Below are positions 46,186-54,711 of a DNA stretch of 64,000 nucleotides, one piece after another. Within the stretch, counting starts at the first letter, position 1. The number at the start of each line of letters is the position of its first letter. Position numbers and translations under genes: made by a program. Under the pieces are notes generated by a model, which saw only the letters and a list, made by a program, of their open reading frames with translations, was not told the DNA's origin and ran no database searches. The DNA comes from Cellulomonas sp. NS3 (GTDB lineage Bacteria > Actinomycetota > Actinomycetes > Actinomycetales > Cellulomonadaceae), in NCBI RefSeq assembly GCF_024757985.1, contig NZ_CP103289.1, forward strand, positions 2,914,001 to 2,978,000, given 5' to 3'.

Positions 46186-46382
46186 GCCCACGATTGTTTC
46201 ATGCGGGGCTGTCCTGCTCGGGCACTCCGGCGGTCGGGGGTGTGAACCGCGCGGGCCGGACGCGCCTCCGAGCCGCCGCCCTCGCGCCCGCGCGGCTCCG
46301 CCGCCCACCGCACCCCTGCGGCGCACCAAGGACGGGACTGCATTCGAGTGACCCAGGTCACGTGAATTGGACGCGTGCACGA

Positions 46383-46416
46383 CGAAAGGCCCGGGAACAT
46401 TTCCCCGGGCCTTTCG
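46383..46416 (-). terminator. Terminator after bldC
   Basis: CGAAAGGCCCGGG (46383-46395) pairs with CCCGGGCCTTTCG (46404-46416), a perfect 13-bp stem with an 8-nt loop, 34 nt beyond the bldC stop. Confidence 0.8.
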
Positions 46417-46449
46417 GCGAGAAGCTGCGCGTGACGCGCGGGTGGTCGC

Positions 46450-46677
46450 TCAGGCGTCGGAACGCTGCTGCGGGACGCCCGTGAGGAGCTGGCGGACCTC
46501 GTTCTCGTGGAAGCGGCGGTGCCCACCGAGCGTCCGGACGGCCGAGAGCTTGCCGGCCTGCGCCCAGCGCGTGACGGTCTTCGGGTCGACGCGGAACATC
46601 GCTGCGACCTCACCCGGGGTGAGCAGAGCGCCCGGCATCGAGGCGGACTCGGAACGGTTGGGGGTGGTGATGGCCAT
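46450..46677 (-). CDS. bldC: Developmental regulator BldC (MerR-like DNA-binding protein)
   Basis: A 75-residue protein whose core LLTPGEVAAMFRVDPKTVTR, continuing WAQAGKLSAVRTLGGHRRFHENEV, matches Streptomyces BldC nearly residue for residue. BldC binds DNA as asymmetric head-to-tail oligomers and delays sporulation in Streptomyces. This organism's relatives do not sporulate, so its role here must be another global one. AGGAGAG lies 10 nt before the ATG. Stands alone, with its own promoter and terminator. Confidence 0.95.
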   Translation of the reverse strand: MAITTPNRSESASMPGALLTPGEVAAMFRVDPKTVTRWAQAGKLSAVRTLGGHRRFHENEVRQLLTGVPQQRSDA

Positions 46678-47306
46678 GATGACAACTCTCCTGTCGTTCG
46701 GTAGCTCGGCTGACCCCTGAGGCCCCGTGGCTTTGCGTCCCCACCTTGCGGCGGGTTTGCCGTTTCTCGCTGACGTCCTCAACTATGCATGAACCCGGAC
46801 AACTTCGCAACAACCCCCCGAGGGTGAAACGAACCGCCCAGGGGGCCGATCGGGTGAATCGATGCGCTTCGACGCTGCACATAACACGCTTCACCGGGGC
46901 GCGCATCCTGACCGCCGCCGGACCTGCGGATGGGCCGGAGCAGACGCCCCCATGACGATCTCTCGCCCTCCCGCCGGATTGGTCCTACCCTTGACCCAAC
47001 GCCCAGGCGCGAGCGGGGCGGGTCGCCAGGTGACCACGGCGGGTGACGGGCGCCTCATCTTGTGCGGGTGAGGCGCCCGAACGCCGTCCTCCTCCGTCGC
47101 CGAACGTGACCGAGACGCGTGTCACCCCGTGCCCCAGGGCCCTCACCGTCGCGGCGGACCGTGGAGTCCGCACCCGGGTGCCGCGGCGGCGTCGGCACCC
47201 GTGCCCCGCACGGGCCCTGACCTGCGGCTCTCCCCTCAAGAAGCCGCCGCTCGTGCCGATGCTCCCTCCGGAGAGCCCCCACGTGGCTCGCAGCCGGAGG
47301 AGTCAC
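46678..47306. other. 629-bp intergenic region between bldC and the GGDEF/EAL gene
   Basis: Holds the bldC promoter and 5' leader on one side and the promoter of the large signalling gene on the other. The stretch 46770-46830 is clearly less GC-rich than its surroundings. Frames open here have no ribosome sites or recognisable products. I see no RNA gene. Confidence 0.5.
46782..46810 (-). promoter_or_regulatory. Putative bldC promoter
   Basis: On the minus strand TTGCGA (46810-46805) and CATAGT (46787-46782) are separated by 17 bp, a plausible sigma-70-type promoter. It would give a leader of about 100 nt before bldC. Confidence 0.5.
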
Positions 47307-50300
47307 GTGCCGCACACCTGGACCGTCCTCGCGCTCGCGCGCCACATCGGCGGGTTCTACCACGGTGAGCTGCTCGCCGGGCTGGTGCAGGAGGTGACCG
47401 CGCAGGGCGGTCGCGTCGTCGTGGCCCAGACCGCACCCGAGAAGCCCGAGCTCGACGAGACCGTCGTCGGCGAGACCGCGCTCTCGGTCGCGTGGGACGA
47501 GGCCGACGCGGTCGTCACGATCGCCCTCAGCGCGAGCGCGGCCTTCCTCGAGCGGATGCTCGAGCTCGGCAAGCCCGTCGTGCTCACGAGCCAGCGGGTC
47601 GACGGCGTCGAGGCGCCCGTCGCGCTGCCGGACAACCACGGCGGCATCCACGCGGCCGTGGAGCACCTGCGCGCGCACGGGCACACCCGCATCGGGTTCG
47701 TCGGGGACCTGCGGCAGTACGACTACCAGGAGCGCCACCTCGCGTACCGGGACGCGCTCGCCGCGCACGGGCTCACCCCGCGCGACGAGCTGCTGGTCGT
47801 GGCGCGGGACTGGTCGGAGGCCGCGGGCGAGGAGGCCGCCCGCGCGCTGCTCGACCGTCCCGATCGGCCCGACGCGGTGGTCACCGCGTCCGGGCACAAC
47901 GCGATCGGTCTCATCCGCGGGCTCGCCGCCGCGGGGGTGCGCGTGCCCGAGGACGTCGCGGTCCTCGCGTTCGACAACGTCGAGCAGGGCGCGTACGCGA
48001 CCCCGAGCCTGTCGAGCGTGCACCAGCGGTTCGACGAGGTCGGGGCGCTGGCCGGGTCGCTCGTCATGCGCGCCCTGCGAGGCGAGCACGTGCCCGCGGG
48101 CAGCCACGTCGCCGAGGCCACGGTCGTCGTCCCGCGCGGCTCGTGCGGGTGCCGCAACGACGTGCTCACCGCCCGGTCGGCCCCTGGGTCCCGCGCCGCC
48201 GGCGTACCCGTGCAGCCCGACGACCTCCACCGCACCCTGTCGACCCTGCTCGCCGGGCAGCACCCCGGGACCGTCACCCCCGACGCGACGGTGGGCCTCG
48301 CCCGCGAGCTCGAGCGCCTCCTGCAGCGCGGCGACGACCTGACCGGGGCGGACCTCGACGGGCTGCTCGCGCTCATGCGCGACGTCGCACCCGGGGACGA
48401 CGCGCTGCACCGGGTCACCTCGGTGCTCACCGAGCACGTGCAGCGGTTGATGAGCACGGGGAGCTCCACGGGCGCGAGCCCGCACGCCGCCGCCCTGAGC
48501 CGGGTCGCCGCGGCGCTCTGGCAGCTGCAGAACCACGGCTCGGTGCAGCAGGCGCACGTCCTCGCCCACCACGTGCTCGAGGGCTCCGACGTCGCGGCGG
48601 CGCTGCTGCGCGCCGACGCGGACGCGGCGCGCGGGCTCGGCTGGCTCGCGCAGACCCACTCGCGCGCGGGGCTGCTCGCGCTGTGGGACGACGCCGCGCC
48701 CGGTTCGCCGCTGCGGCTCGCGGGGGTCCACGACCCCGACGGTCTCCTCGACCACCGCGTCGGCGACGAGCTCGACTGGCGCCGGTTCCCGCCGTCCGAC
48801 CTCGTCGGGGCCGCCGACGGCGCCCAGGGCGAGGTGTGCCTCGTCGTGCCGATCCGGACCCCGGCGCGGCGCTGGGGGCTCCTCGCCGTCCTCGGCGTCG
48901 TGAACTCCCGGTCGAGCCACGAGGCGTACCACCACTGGGCCACGCTTCTCGCCTCCGTGCTCGAGGGCGAGGAGCTCGCGCTCAGCGCGCGCGCGAGCGA
49001 GGCCCGGTACGCGCACGCCGCGCGCGCCGCGAACGACGGCCTCTGGGAGCTCGACGTCGCCACGCGCGCCATGCACGTCTCGCCGCGGGGCCGCCAGCTC
49101 CTCGGCCTCGACGCCGACGCGCCCGCGCGCCTGGAGCGCTGGACCGAGGTGACGCACCCCGAGGACCAGGAGCGCGTGCGCGCCTCCTTCGCGCAGGCGC
49201 TCGACACCCCCGAGGTCCCCGTCGAGGTCGAGTACCGCCTGCGCAGGCCCGACGGGACGTACCGGTGGCTGCTCAGCCGCGGCCTCGGCGTCGCCGCCGG
49301 GCCCTCCGGACGTGCGGCCCGGCTCGTCGGCTCGCTGAGCGACATCCACCCGCGCAAGGAGCTCGAGGAGCAGCTGCGCGCGGCCGCTCTCTACGACCAC
49401 CTGACCGGCCTGCCGAACCGGCGGCTCTTCCTCGAGCGCCTGACGGCGGCCGTCGAGCAGCACCGCCGCGAGCCCGGGTCGCGGTTCGCCGTCCTGTTCT
49501 TCGACCTCGACGGGTTCAAGCTGGTCAACGACTCGCTCGGCCACCTCATGGGCGACCAGCTGCTGCTCGCCGTCGCGGAGCGCCTGCGCACCCAGGTCCG
49601 CGGCGTCGACACGGCCGCGCGGTTCGGCGGCGACGAGTTCGCCGTCCTGCTCGCGGAGCCCGAGCCCGACGAGCTGCTCGCGATCGCGCAGCGCATCCAG
49701 GAGCGGATCTCCGCGCCCGTCGAGCTGGCCGGTCACGAGGTCGAGGTCACGGCGAGCGTCGGGGTCGCCACGTCGTCCGGGGAGTACACCGACCCCGAGG
49801 ACGTGCTGCGCGACGCGGACATCGCGATGTACGACGCCAAGGGCAGCGAGCGCGGCTCCGCGTCGGTGTTCGACCCGACGATGCACGTGCGTGCGACGGT
49901 GCGGCTGCGGGCCCGCGGCGAGCTGCGCACCGCCCTCGCCCGCAGCGAGTTCGTGGTGCACTACCAGCCGATCGTGCCGCTCGACGGGTCGGGGCTCGAG
50001 CACTTCGAGGCGCTCGTGCGCTGGGAGCATCCTGAGCGCGGGCTGCTGCTCCCCGGGGACTTCCTCGCCGCGATGGAGGACAACGCCACGATCGTGACGC
50101 TCGGCAGCTGGGTCGTCGACGAGGTGTGCCGTCAGATCGCCGCCTGGTCCCAGGACTACCCCGGGGCGGTCGCCGTCGCGGTCAACCTCTCGCACCGCGA
50201 GTTCTGGGCGCCCGCGCTGCTCCGGACGGTGACCGACTCGCTCGCCCGTCACCGGGTCCCCGCCCGCAGCCTGATCCTCGAGATCACGGAGTCCGTGATC

Positions 50301-50708
50301 ATGGCCGACCCGGCCGTCGCGCGGACGGTGATGACGGACCTGCGGGCGCTCGGCGTGCGGCTGCACATCGACGACTTCGGGACCGGGCAGTCCTCGCTCA
50401 ACGCCCTGCGGACGTTCCCGGTCGACGCGCTCAAGATCGACGGCGCGTTCATCCGTGAGCTCGAGGTCGTCGAGCAGACGACCGAGCTCGTGCGGATCAT
50501 CGTCGAGATGGGCCGGGTGCTCGGCATCGAGGTCGTCGCGGAGTGCGTCGAGACGCCGTCGCAGGCGGACCGGCTGCGGTCGATGGGGTGCGCGAACGCG
50601 CAGGGCTGGCTCTACGCGCGGGCGCTGCCCGGCGCCGAGGCGGGCGCGCTGCTCGGGCACTCGCTCGCGTCGGACGCGGTGGACGCGTCCGGGCCCGGGA
50701 GCCGCTGA
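47307..50708 (+). CDS. Diguanylate cyclase/phosphodiesterase with LacI-type sugar-sensor domain
   Basis: An 1133-residue cytosolic protein. Residues 1-290 are a LacI/PBP1-type ligand domain without DNA-binding region (TWTVLALARHIGGFYHGELL, HTRIGFVGDLRQYDYQERH, DVAVLAFDNVEQGAYATPSL). A GAF-like region (about 440-560) and a PAS domain (570-690) follow. Next is GGDEF at about 773 with the inhibitory RxxD site five residues before it (RGVDTAARFGGDEF), and EAL from about 900 (FEALVRWEHP, DDFGTGQSSL, KIDGAFI). Both catalytic sets look intact. GTG 47307 has a perfect GGAGGAG 6 nt upstream; no signal peptide or membrane helix. It likely couples a sugar to c-di-GMP level. Confidence 0.93.
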   Translation: MPHTWTVLALARHIGGFYHGELLAGLVQEVTAQGGRVVVAQTAPEKPELDETVVGETALSVAWDEADAVVTIALSASAAFLERMLELGKPVVLTSQRVDGVEAPVALPDNHGGIHAAVEHLRAHGHTRIGFVGDLRQYDYQERHLAYRDALAAHGLTPRDELLVVARDWSEAAGEEAARALLDRPDRPDAVVTASGHNAIGLIRGLAAAGVRVPEDVAVLAFDNVEQGAYATPSLSSVHQRFDEVGALAGSLVMRALRGEHVPAGSHVAEATVVVPRGSCGCRNDVLTARSAPGSRAAGVPVQPDDLHRTLSTLLAGQHPGTVTPDATVGLARELERLLQRGDDLTGADLDGLLALMRDVAPGDDALHRVTSVLTEHVQRLMSTGSSTGASPHAAALSRVAAALWQLQNHGSVQQAHVLAHHVLEGSDVAAALLRADADAARGLGWLAQTHSRAGLLALWDDAAPGSPLRLAGVHDPDGLLDHRVGDELDWRRFPPSDLVGAADGAQGEVCLVVPIRTPARRWGLLAVLGVVNSRSSHEAYHHWATLLASVLEGEELALSARASEARYAHAARAANDGLWELDVATRAMHVSPRGRQLLGLDADAPARLERWTEVTHPEDQERVRASFAQALDTPEVPVEVEYRLRRPDGTYRWLLSRGLGVAAGPSGRAARLVGSLSDIHPRKELEEQLRAAALYDHLTGLPNRRLFLERLTAAVEQHRREPGSRFAVLFFDLDGFKLVNDSLGHLMGDQLLLAVAERLRTQVRGVDTAARFGGDEFAVLLAEPEPDELLAIAQRIQERISAPVELAGHEVEVTASVGVATSSGEYTDPEDVLRDADIAMYDAKGSERGSASVFDPTMHVRATVRLRARGELRTALARSEFVVHYQPIVPLDGSGLEHFEALVRWEHPERGLLLPGDFLAAMEDNATIVTLGSWVVDEVCRQIAAWSQDYPGAVAVAVNLSHREFWAPALLRTVTDSLARHRVPARSLILEITESVIMADPAVARTVMTDLRALGVRLHIDDFGTGQSSLNALRTFPVDALKIDGAFIRELEVVEQTTELVRIIVEMGRVLGIEVVAECVETPSQADRLRSMGCANAQGWLYARALPGAEAGALLGHSLASDAVDASGPGSR

Positions 50709-50792
50709 CCCCGTCGCACGGTGGCTCGCCCTCGCGTCGGACGCGTGCCGCGACGGCGCACGCGTGTCGGTCCACCGGCCTACCGTGGCGGG

Positions 50793-51197
50793 ATGACGGA
50801 GTCCCGGGAGTGGACGGTCGAGGACCACCTGGCGGGTGCGCCCGCGGAGCACGTGGCGCTGTACCGCCGCGTCGAGGAGCTCCTGCTGGGGCTGGGCGAC
50901 GTGCACCAGAGCGTGTCGAGGACCACCATCACGTTCGTCGGGACGCGCCGCGGTTTCGCCGGTGCACGCCCCACCAGCCGGGGTGTGCGCGGCTACCTGG
51001 ACCTCACGCGGGCGCTTCCGGAGGACCGGCGCCTCACGAACGTCTCGCCGTACACCGCGCGGCTCTTCGTGCACCAGTACCTGCTCCGGGACGAGGGCGA
51101 CCTCGACGACACGTTCGTCGGCTGGTTGCGCGAGGCGCACGCCGTCGGGCAGGGCGCGCACCTCGCACGCCGCCCGCCGGGTGGCCGGACGCCCTGA
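50793..51197 (+). CDS. DUF5655 domain-containing protein
   Basis: A 134-residue soluble protein: WTVEDHLAGAPAEHVALYRRVEELLLGLG, RTTITFVGTRRGFAGARPT and a C-terminal LFVHQYLLRDEGDLDDTFVGWL. This matches the DUF5655 family, found in many bacteria without a known function. TACCGT (50781-50786) ends 6 nt before the ATG. Confidence 0.82.
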   Translation: MTESREWTVEDHLAGAPAEHVALYRRVEELLLGLGDVHQSVSRTTITFVGTRRGFAGARPTSRGVRGYLDLTRALPEDRRLTNVSPYTARLFVHQYLLRDEGDLDDTFVGWLREAHAVGQGAHLARRPPGGRTP

Positions 51198-51285
51198 CCT
51201 GCTCCGACGCAGCCGCTCCCCCTGCGGGCCGCGTCGCCCCAAGCGATACTCGGCGTGGACACCCCGGGACCCGAAGGAGACGCTC

Positions 51286-51807
51286 GTGACGACCAGCTCG
51301 CCCGCCCGCGCCAAGCACCCGCGCAACGCCGTCGCCGGACCGTACGGCCACCCGTTCCACCCCATCCTCATCACCGTGCCGATCGGCGCCTGGGTCGCGA
51401 GCCTGGTGTTCGACCTCCTCTCGCGGATCACGACCGACGGCTCGGCGTTCGTGACCGGCGCGACGTGGCTGATCGGCATCGGGATCGTCGGTGCGCTGCT
51501 CGCCGCCGTCTTCGGGTTCCTCGACCTCATGACCATCCCGCAGCGCACCAAGGCGCACCGCACCGCGCTGACCCACATGACGCTCAACCTGGTCGTCGTC
51601 GTGCTCTACGCCGTGAACCTCGGGCTGCGCCAGGGCGAGGAGGGCGACGCCATCAGCACGGTCCCGCTCGTGCTGTCGCTGATCGCGCTCGCGGTGCTCG
51701 GCGCGTCGGGCTGGCTCGGCGGCAAGCTCTCCTACCGGTACGGCGTGCGCGTCGCCGACGAGGGCACGCAGGCGGAGGGCTTCCAGGCGCAGGCGACGAA
51801 GGGCTGA
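51286..51807 (+). CDS. DUF2231 family membrane protein
   Basis: A 173-residue protein with four membrane helices (PILITVPIGAWVASLVFDLL, ATWLIGIGIVGALLAAVFGF, LTHMTLNLVVVVLYAVNLGL, VPLVLSLIALAVLGASGWLG). The GHPFHPILITVPIG start and GGKLSYRYGV near the end are DUF2231 hallmarks; conserved His pairs suggest haem or metal binding. GAAGGAG lies 6 nt before the GTG. Confidence 0.88.
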   Translation: MTTSSPARAKHPRNAVAGPYGHPFHPILITVPIGAWVASLVFDLLSRITTDGSAFVTGATWLIGIGIVGALLAAVFGFLDLMTIPQRTKAHRTALTHMTLNLVVVVLYAVNLGLRQGEEGDAISTVPLVLSLIALAVLGASGWLGGKLSYRYGVRVADEGTQAEGFQAQATKG

Positions 51808-52166
51808 CGCCTCCGGAACGGTGGTGCGTCGACCGTTCCGGCCCTGCGGCTCGCTCCTCGCGCGGGCCCGGTCGACGGGCCGCGGTCGACCAGGGCTCTG
51901 CGCGCGCGCTCGCCGGAGCTCATGATCGACGCGCGCGCAGGCCCGAGCCGGCGCGCCGCTGCCCGGACCGTGCTCGGTCGCATAAACGCTTCGGGCGCTT
52001 CCGCTGCCCCGGGGCGCGTGTGACCGTCGACAGCGAACCGGCCCACGAGCCCGGGAAGCGCCTGTCGCGAGGGTCACGTCCGCACATCGTCGTGCGACGA
52101 CCCGCGCGGGGTGCGACACCCTCGTCATCCCGGCTCGGGTCAGCTCGTCGAGCACCTGGAGGATGC
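51808..52166 (+). other. Intergenic region upstream of the LPMO gene
   Basis: 359 bp containing the terminator of the DUF2231 gene and the LPMO promoter region. I looked for the Cellulomonas-type CelR/CebR operator TGGGAGCGCTCCCA and did not find it. GCGCTTCC and its complement GGAAGCGC occur about 55 bp apart, too far for a simple operator. A good ribosome site (TGGAGGATGC) precedes the LPMO ATG. Confidence 0.4.
51813..51841 (+). terminator. Terminator after the DUF2231 gene
   Basis: CCGGAACGGT (51813-51822) pairs perfectly with ACCGTTCCGG (51832-51841) across a 9-nt loop, 5 nt after the stop codon. Confidence 0.7.
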
Positions 52167-53231
52167 ATGTCCGTTCGCCCCCGTCTGCGCAGGCTCGCCC
52201 TCGCACTCCCCCTCGCCCTGGTCGCACCGTTCGTCGCGGTCGCGGTCATGGCCCCGCCCGCCGCGGCCCACGGCTCCGTGACCGACCCGCCCACGCGCAA
52301 CTACGGCTGTCTCGAGCGCTGGGGCGACAACCACCTCGACCCGACGATGCAGCAGAAGGACCCGATGTGCTGGGGCGCGTGGCAGCACGACCCCAACGCG
52401 ATGTGGAACTGGAACGGTCTCTACCGTGAGGGCGTCGGCGGCCGGCACGAGTCGACGATCCCCAGCGGCCAGCTCTGCAGCGGCGGGCGCACCTTCTCGC
52501 CGCGGTACGACTACATGGACACGCCGGGCAACTGGGTCGCCAAGGGCGTCCCGCAGAACTTCACGCTGACGCTCACCGACGGCGCGCAGCACGGCGCCGA
52601 CTACCTGCGCATCTACGTGTCCAAGGCGGGCTTCGACCCGACGACGGAGCGCCTCGGCTGGGACGACCTCGACCTCGTCACGCAGACCGGCCGGTACGCG
52701 CCGGCCGGCAAGTACCAGGCGGACGTCAACCTCGCCGGCCACAGCGGCCGCGCGGTGCTGTTCACCATCTGGCAGGCGAGCCACCTCGACCAGCCGTACT
52801 ACCTGTGCAGCGACATCAACATCGGCGGCGGCACCACGACGCCGACGCCCACGCCCACGGCGACCCCGACGCCCACCCCGACCGTGACGCCGAACCCGAC
52901 GCCCACGCCGACGGTGACGCCGGACCCGACCCCGTCGCCCACGCAGCAGCCCACGGGCGCCTGCACGGCCACGGTCTCCGTCGCCAGCAGCTGGGGCAAC
53001 GGCTACCAGGGCACGATCACGATCAAGGCCGGCTCGGCGGCGATCACCGGCTGGAAGGCCACCGTGAACGGCGCGACGATCACGCAGGCCTGGAACGGCA
53101 AGCTCTCCGGCAGCACGGTCACCAGCGAGGCCTACAACGGCAGGCTCGCTGCGGGCGCCACGACCACGGCCGGATTCCTCGGCAGCGGCCCGGCCCCGAG
53201 CAACGCGACCGCGACCTGCACGGCGTCCTGA
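52167..53231 (+). CDS. Secreted AA10 lytic polysaccharide monooxygenase with CBM2
   Basis: A 354-residue copper enzyme that oxidatively cleaves cellulose or chitin. The signal peptide ends AAA before His35, which becomes the N-terminal His of the copper brace. The second brace His is His142 (DGAQHGADYLRIYV). The AA10 fold ends with VLFTIWQASHLDQPYYLCSDI. A Pro/Thr linker (about residues 232-272) leads to a C-terminal CBM2 with its three surface Trp (SSWGNGY, ITGWKAT, QAWNGKL) and two cysteines. The CBM is about 85 residues, slightly short. TGGAGG is the ribosome site. The catalytic domain alone does not separate cellulose from chitin activity. Confidence 0.95.
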   Translation: MSVRPRLRRLALALPLALVAPFVAVAVMAPPAAAHGSVTDPPTRNYGCLERWGDNHLDPTMQQKDPMCWGAWQHDPNAMWNWNGLYREGVGGRHESTIPSGQLCSGGRTFSPRYDYMDTPGNWVAKGVPQNFTLTLTDGAQHGADYLRIYVSKAGFDPTTERLGWDDLDLVTQTGRYAPAGKYQADVNLAGHSGRAVLFTIWQASHLDQPYYLCSDINIGGGTTTPTPTPTATPTPTPTVTPNPTPTPTVTPDPTPSPTQQPTGACTATVSVASSWGNGYQGTITIKAGSAAITGWKATVNGATITQAWNGKLSGSTVTSEAYNGRLAAGATTTAGFLGSGPAPSNATATCTAS

Positions 53232-53285
53232 CGGCCGAGGACGCGCTCGCACGACGTCGGGCCCGCCGGCCCTGACGGCACGGCC

Positions 53286-53319
53286 ACGGCCCCGTCCCTC
53301 AGCTGAGGGGCGGGGCCGT
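53286..53319. terminator. Terminator between the LPMO gene and the tRNA
   Basis: ACGGCCCCG (53286-53294) pairs with CGGGGCCGT (53311-53319), and the loop contains the palindrome CCCTCAGCTGAGGG. It serves the LPMO gene and possibly the convergent tRNA. Confidence 0.75.
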
Positions 53320-53324
53320 CGGCG

Positions 53325-53398
53325 TGGGCCAGGTGGGGCTTGAACCCACGACCGACGGATTATGAGTCCGCTGCTCTGACCGGCTGAGCTACTGGCCC
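53325..53398 (-). tRNA. tRNA with anticodon CAT (Met elongator or Ile2)
   Basis: A 74-nt cloverleaf: acceptor GGGCCAG with CTGGCCC, D-arm GCTCAGCCGGTCAGAGC, anticodon loop CTCATAA (CAT), T-arm with GTTCAAGCC. It lacks initiator features. CAT is used by both elongator Met and lysidine-modified Ile2; sequence inspection alone does not decide. Confidence 0.92.
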
Positions 53399-53664
53399 GC
53401 GAGCGCCAGGCTACCGGGCGGTCGCCCGGCCGGACCGCGCCTCGCTGAGCCGCCGGGCGGATGCCGGTCAGGGGGTTGCCGACCACGAGACTCGGCACGC
53501 CCACCGTGTCGCCGTGCACCGGGGGCCACCGGCGACGTGGTCGACCGCGCAGCGGCTCGACGCGTGGCCGAGGTCTCCGACGCGCGGACGCCGGCGGCAC
53601 GTCACCGGAGGTCCAGCGATCGTCCTGAGCCCCCGGTGCGGCCGGTCGTCGGTACCGTGCGCGC

Positions 53665-54561
53665 ATGCCCCGTGTCCTCGTGAACGGCCCCGCGAGCTGG
53701 AACACGCTCGTCCGCGTCGCCACCCTGCCCGACGCCCGACCCCAGACGCTCTTCGCCTCCGGGCACCGCGACGGGCTGGGCGGGACGTCCGCCGGGAAGG
53801 CGCTGACGCTCGTGCGGCTCGGCGTCGACGTGACGCTCCGCACCGCGCTCGGCGACGACGACGCCGCAGCGCGCATCCGTGCCGAGCTCGCACAGCCAGG
53901 CATGGAACTGCTCGCCGACCCGCTGCCCGGCCCGAGCGAGCGGCACCTCAACCTCATGGCCGACGACGGCGGGCGGCTCTCCGTGTACCTCGACCTGCCG
54001 CCCGAGCCCGGACCGGCCCCGGCCACCGTGCACGCCGCGCTCGCCGGCGCCGACGCCGTCGTCCTCGATCTCGCCGGGCACAGCCGTGAGCTGCTCCCTC
54101 TCGTCCGGGCCGCCGGCGTCCCGCTCTGGTGCGACGTGCACGACGACGACGGGCGAGCGCCGTTCCAGCGCGAGTTCGCCGAGGCCGCCGACGTCCTGGT
54201 CGTCAGCGCCGACCGGCTCGACGACGCCGAGGGCTACCTCGCGCGCCACGTGGCCGGCGGCGCGCGGTGGGCCGTCTGCACGCGCGGGCGCGACGGCGCC
54301 GTCGCCCTCGGCCGTGCGGAGGGCTGGTGGACGGTGTCGGCGGTCCCCGTGGACGCGGGCGACTCGAACGGTGCCGGCGACGGCTTCACCGCGGGCCTGC
54401 TCGCGGCGTCGCTGCGGGGCCTGCCCCTGTCCGAGGCCCTGCGCCACGCCTCGGCCGCCGGCGCGCTGACGGTCGCGAGCGCCGAGCTCTCCGCGCCGGA
54501 CATCTCGTGGGACGCGGTCGCCGGGCTCGCGGGCACCGCGGTCGCGACGCCGCGCGGCTGA
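53665..54561 (+). CDS. PfkB family carbohydrate kinase
   Basis: A 298-residue ribokinase-fold protein. It has the glycine-rich substrate segment DGLGGTSAGKALTLVRLG and the C-terminal signature VDAGDSNGAGDGFTAGLLAA, whose Asp (about 237) is the catalytic base. The family phosphorylates ribose, fructose, nucleosides or sugar acids; the substrate here is open. TACCGT (53653-53658) ends 6 nt before the ATG. Confidence 0.9.
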   Translation: MPRVLVNGPASWNTLVRVATLPDARPQTLFASGHRDGLGGTSAGKALTLVRLGVDVTLRTALGDDDAAARIRAELAQPGMELLADPLPGPSERHLNLMADDGGRLSVYLDLPPEPGPAPATVHAALAGADAVVLDLAGHSRELLPLVRAAGVPLWCDVHDDDGRAPFQREFAEAADVLVVSADRLDDAEGYLARHVAGGARWAVCTRGRDGAVALGRAEGWWTVSAVPVDAGDSNGAGDGFTAGLLAASLRGLPLSEALRHASAAGALTVASAELSAPDISWDAVAGLAGTAVATPRG

Positions 54562-54711
54562 GCCGCCCGGCCGATCCGCGCCCCTCCCCCGGCGCCGCCC
54601 CGGTGGTCACGACGCCGCGCTCGCAGCACGCACCGCCGGCACGCCCGACCCGGTCCACGAGCGGGTGACGCGCGTCGGCCCCGCCCGCCCGAGCGCCACT
54701 ACGGTGGGGAC

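Noticed and set aside
46862-47071. A short plus-strand open frame upstream of the GGDEF/EAL gene
   Set aside because: No ribosome site, no recognisable product, and base use unlike neighbouring genes.
47055-51587. A minus-strand open frame of about 1500 codons opposite the GGDEF/EAL gene
   Set aside because: It is the antisense shadow of a gene whose domains are all recognised on the plus strand.
52840-52945. The repetitive ACGCCCACGCCG-like DNA as a minisatellite
   Set aside because: It encodes the Pro/Thr linker of the LPMO in frame.
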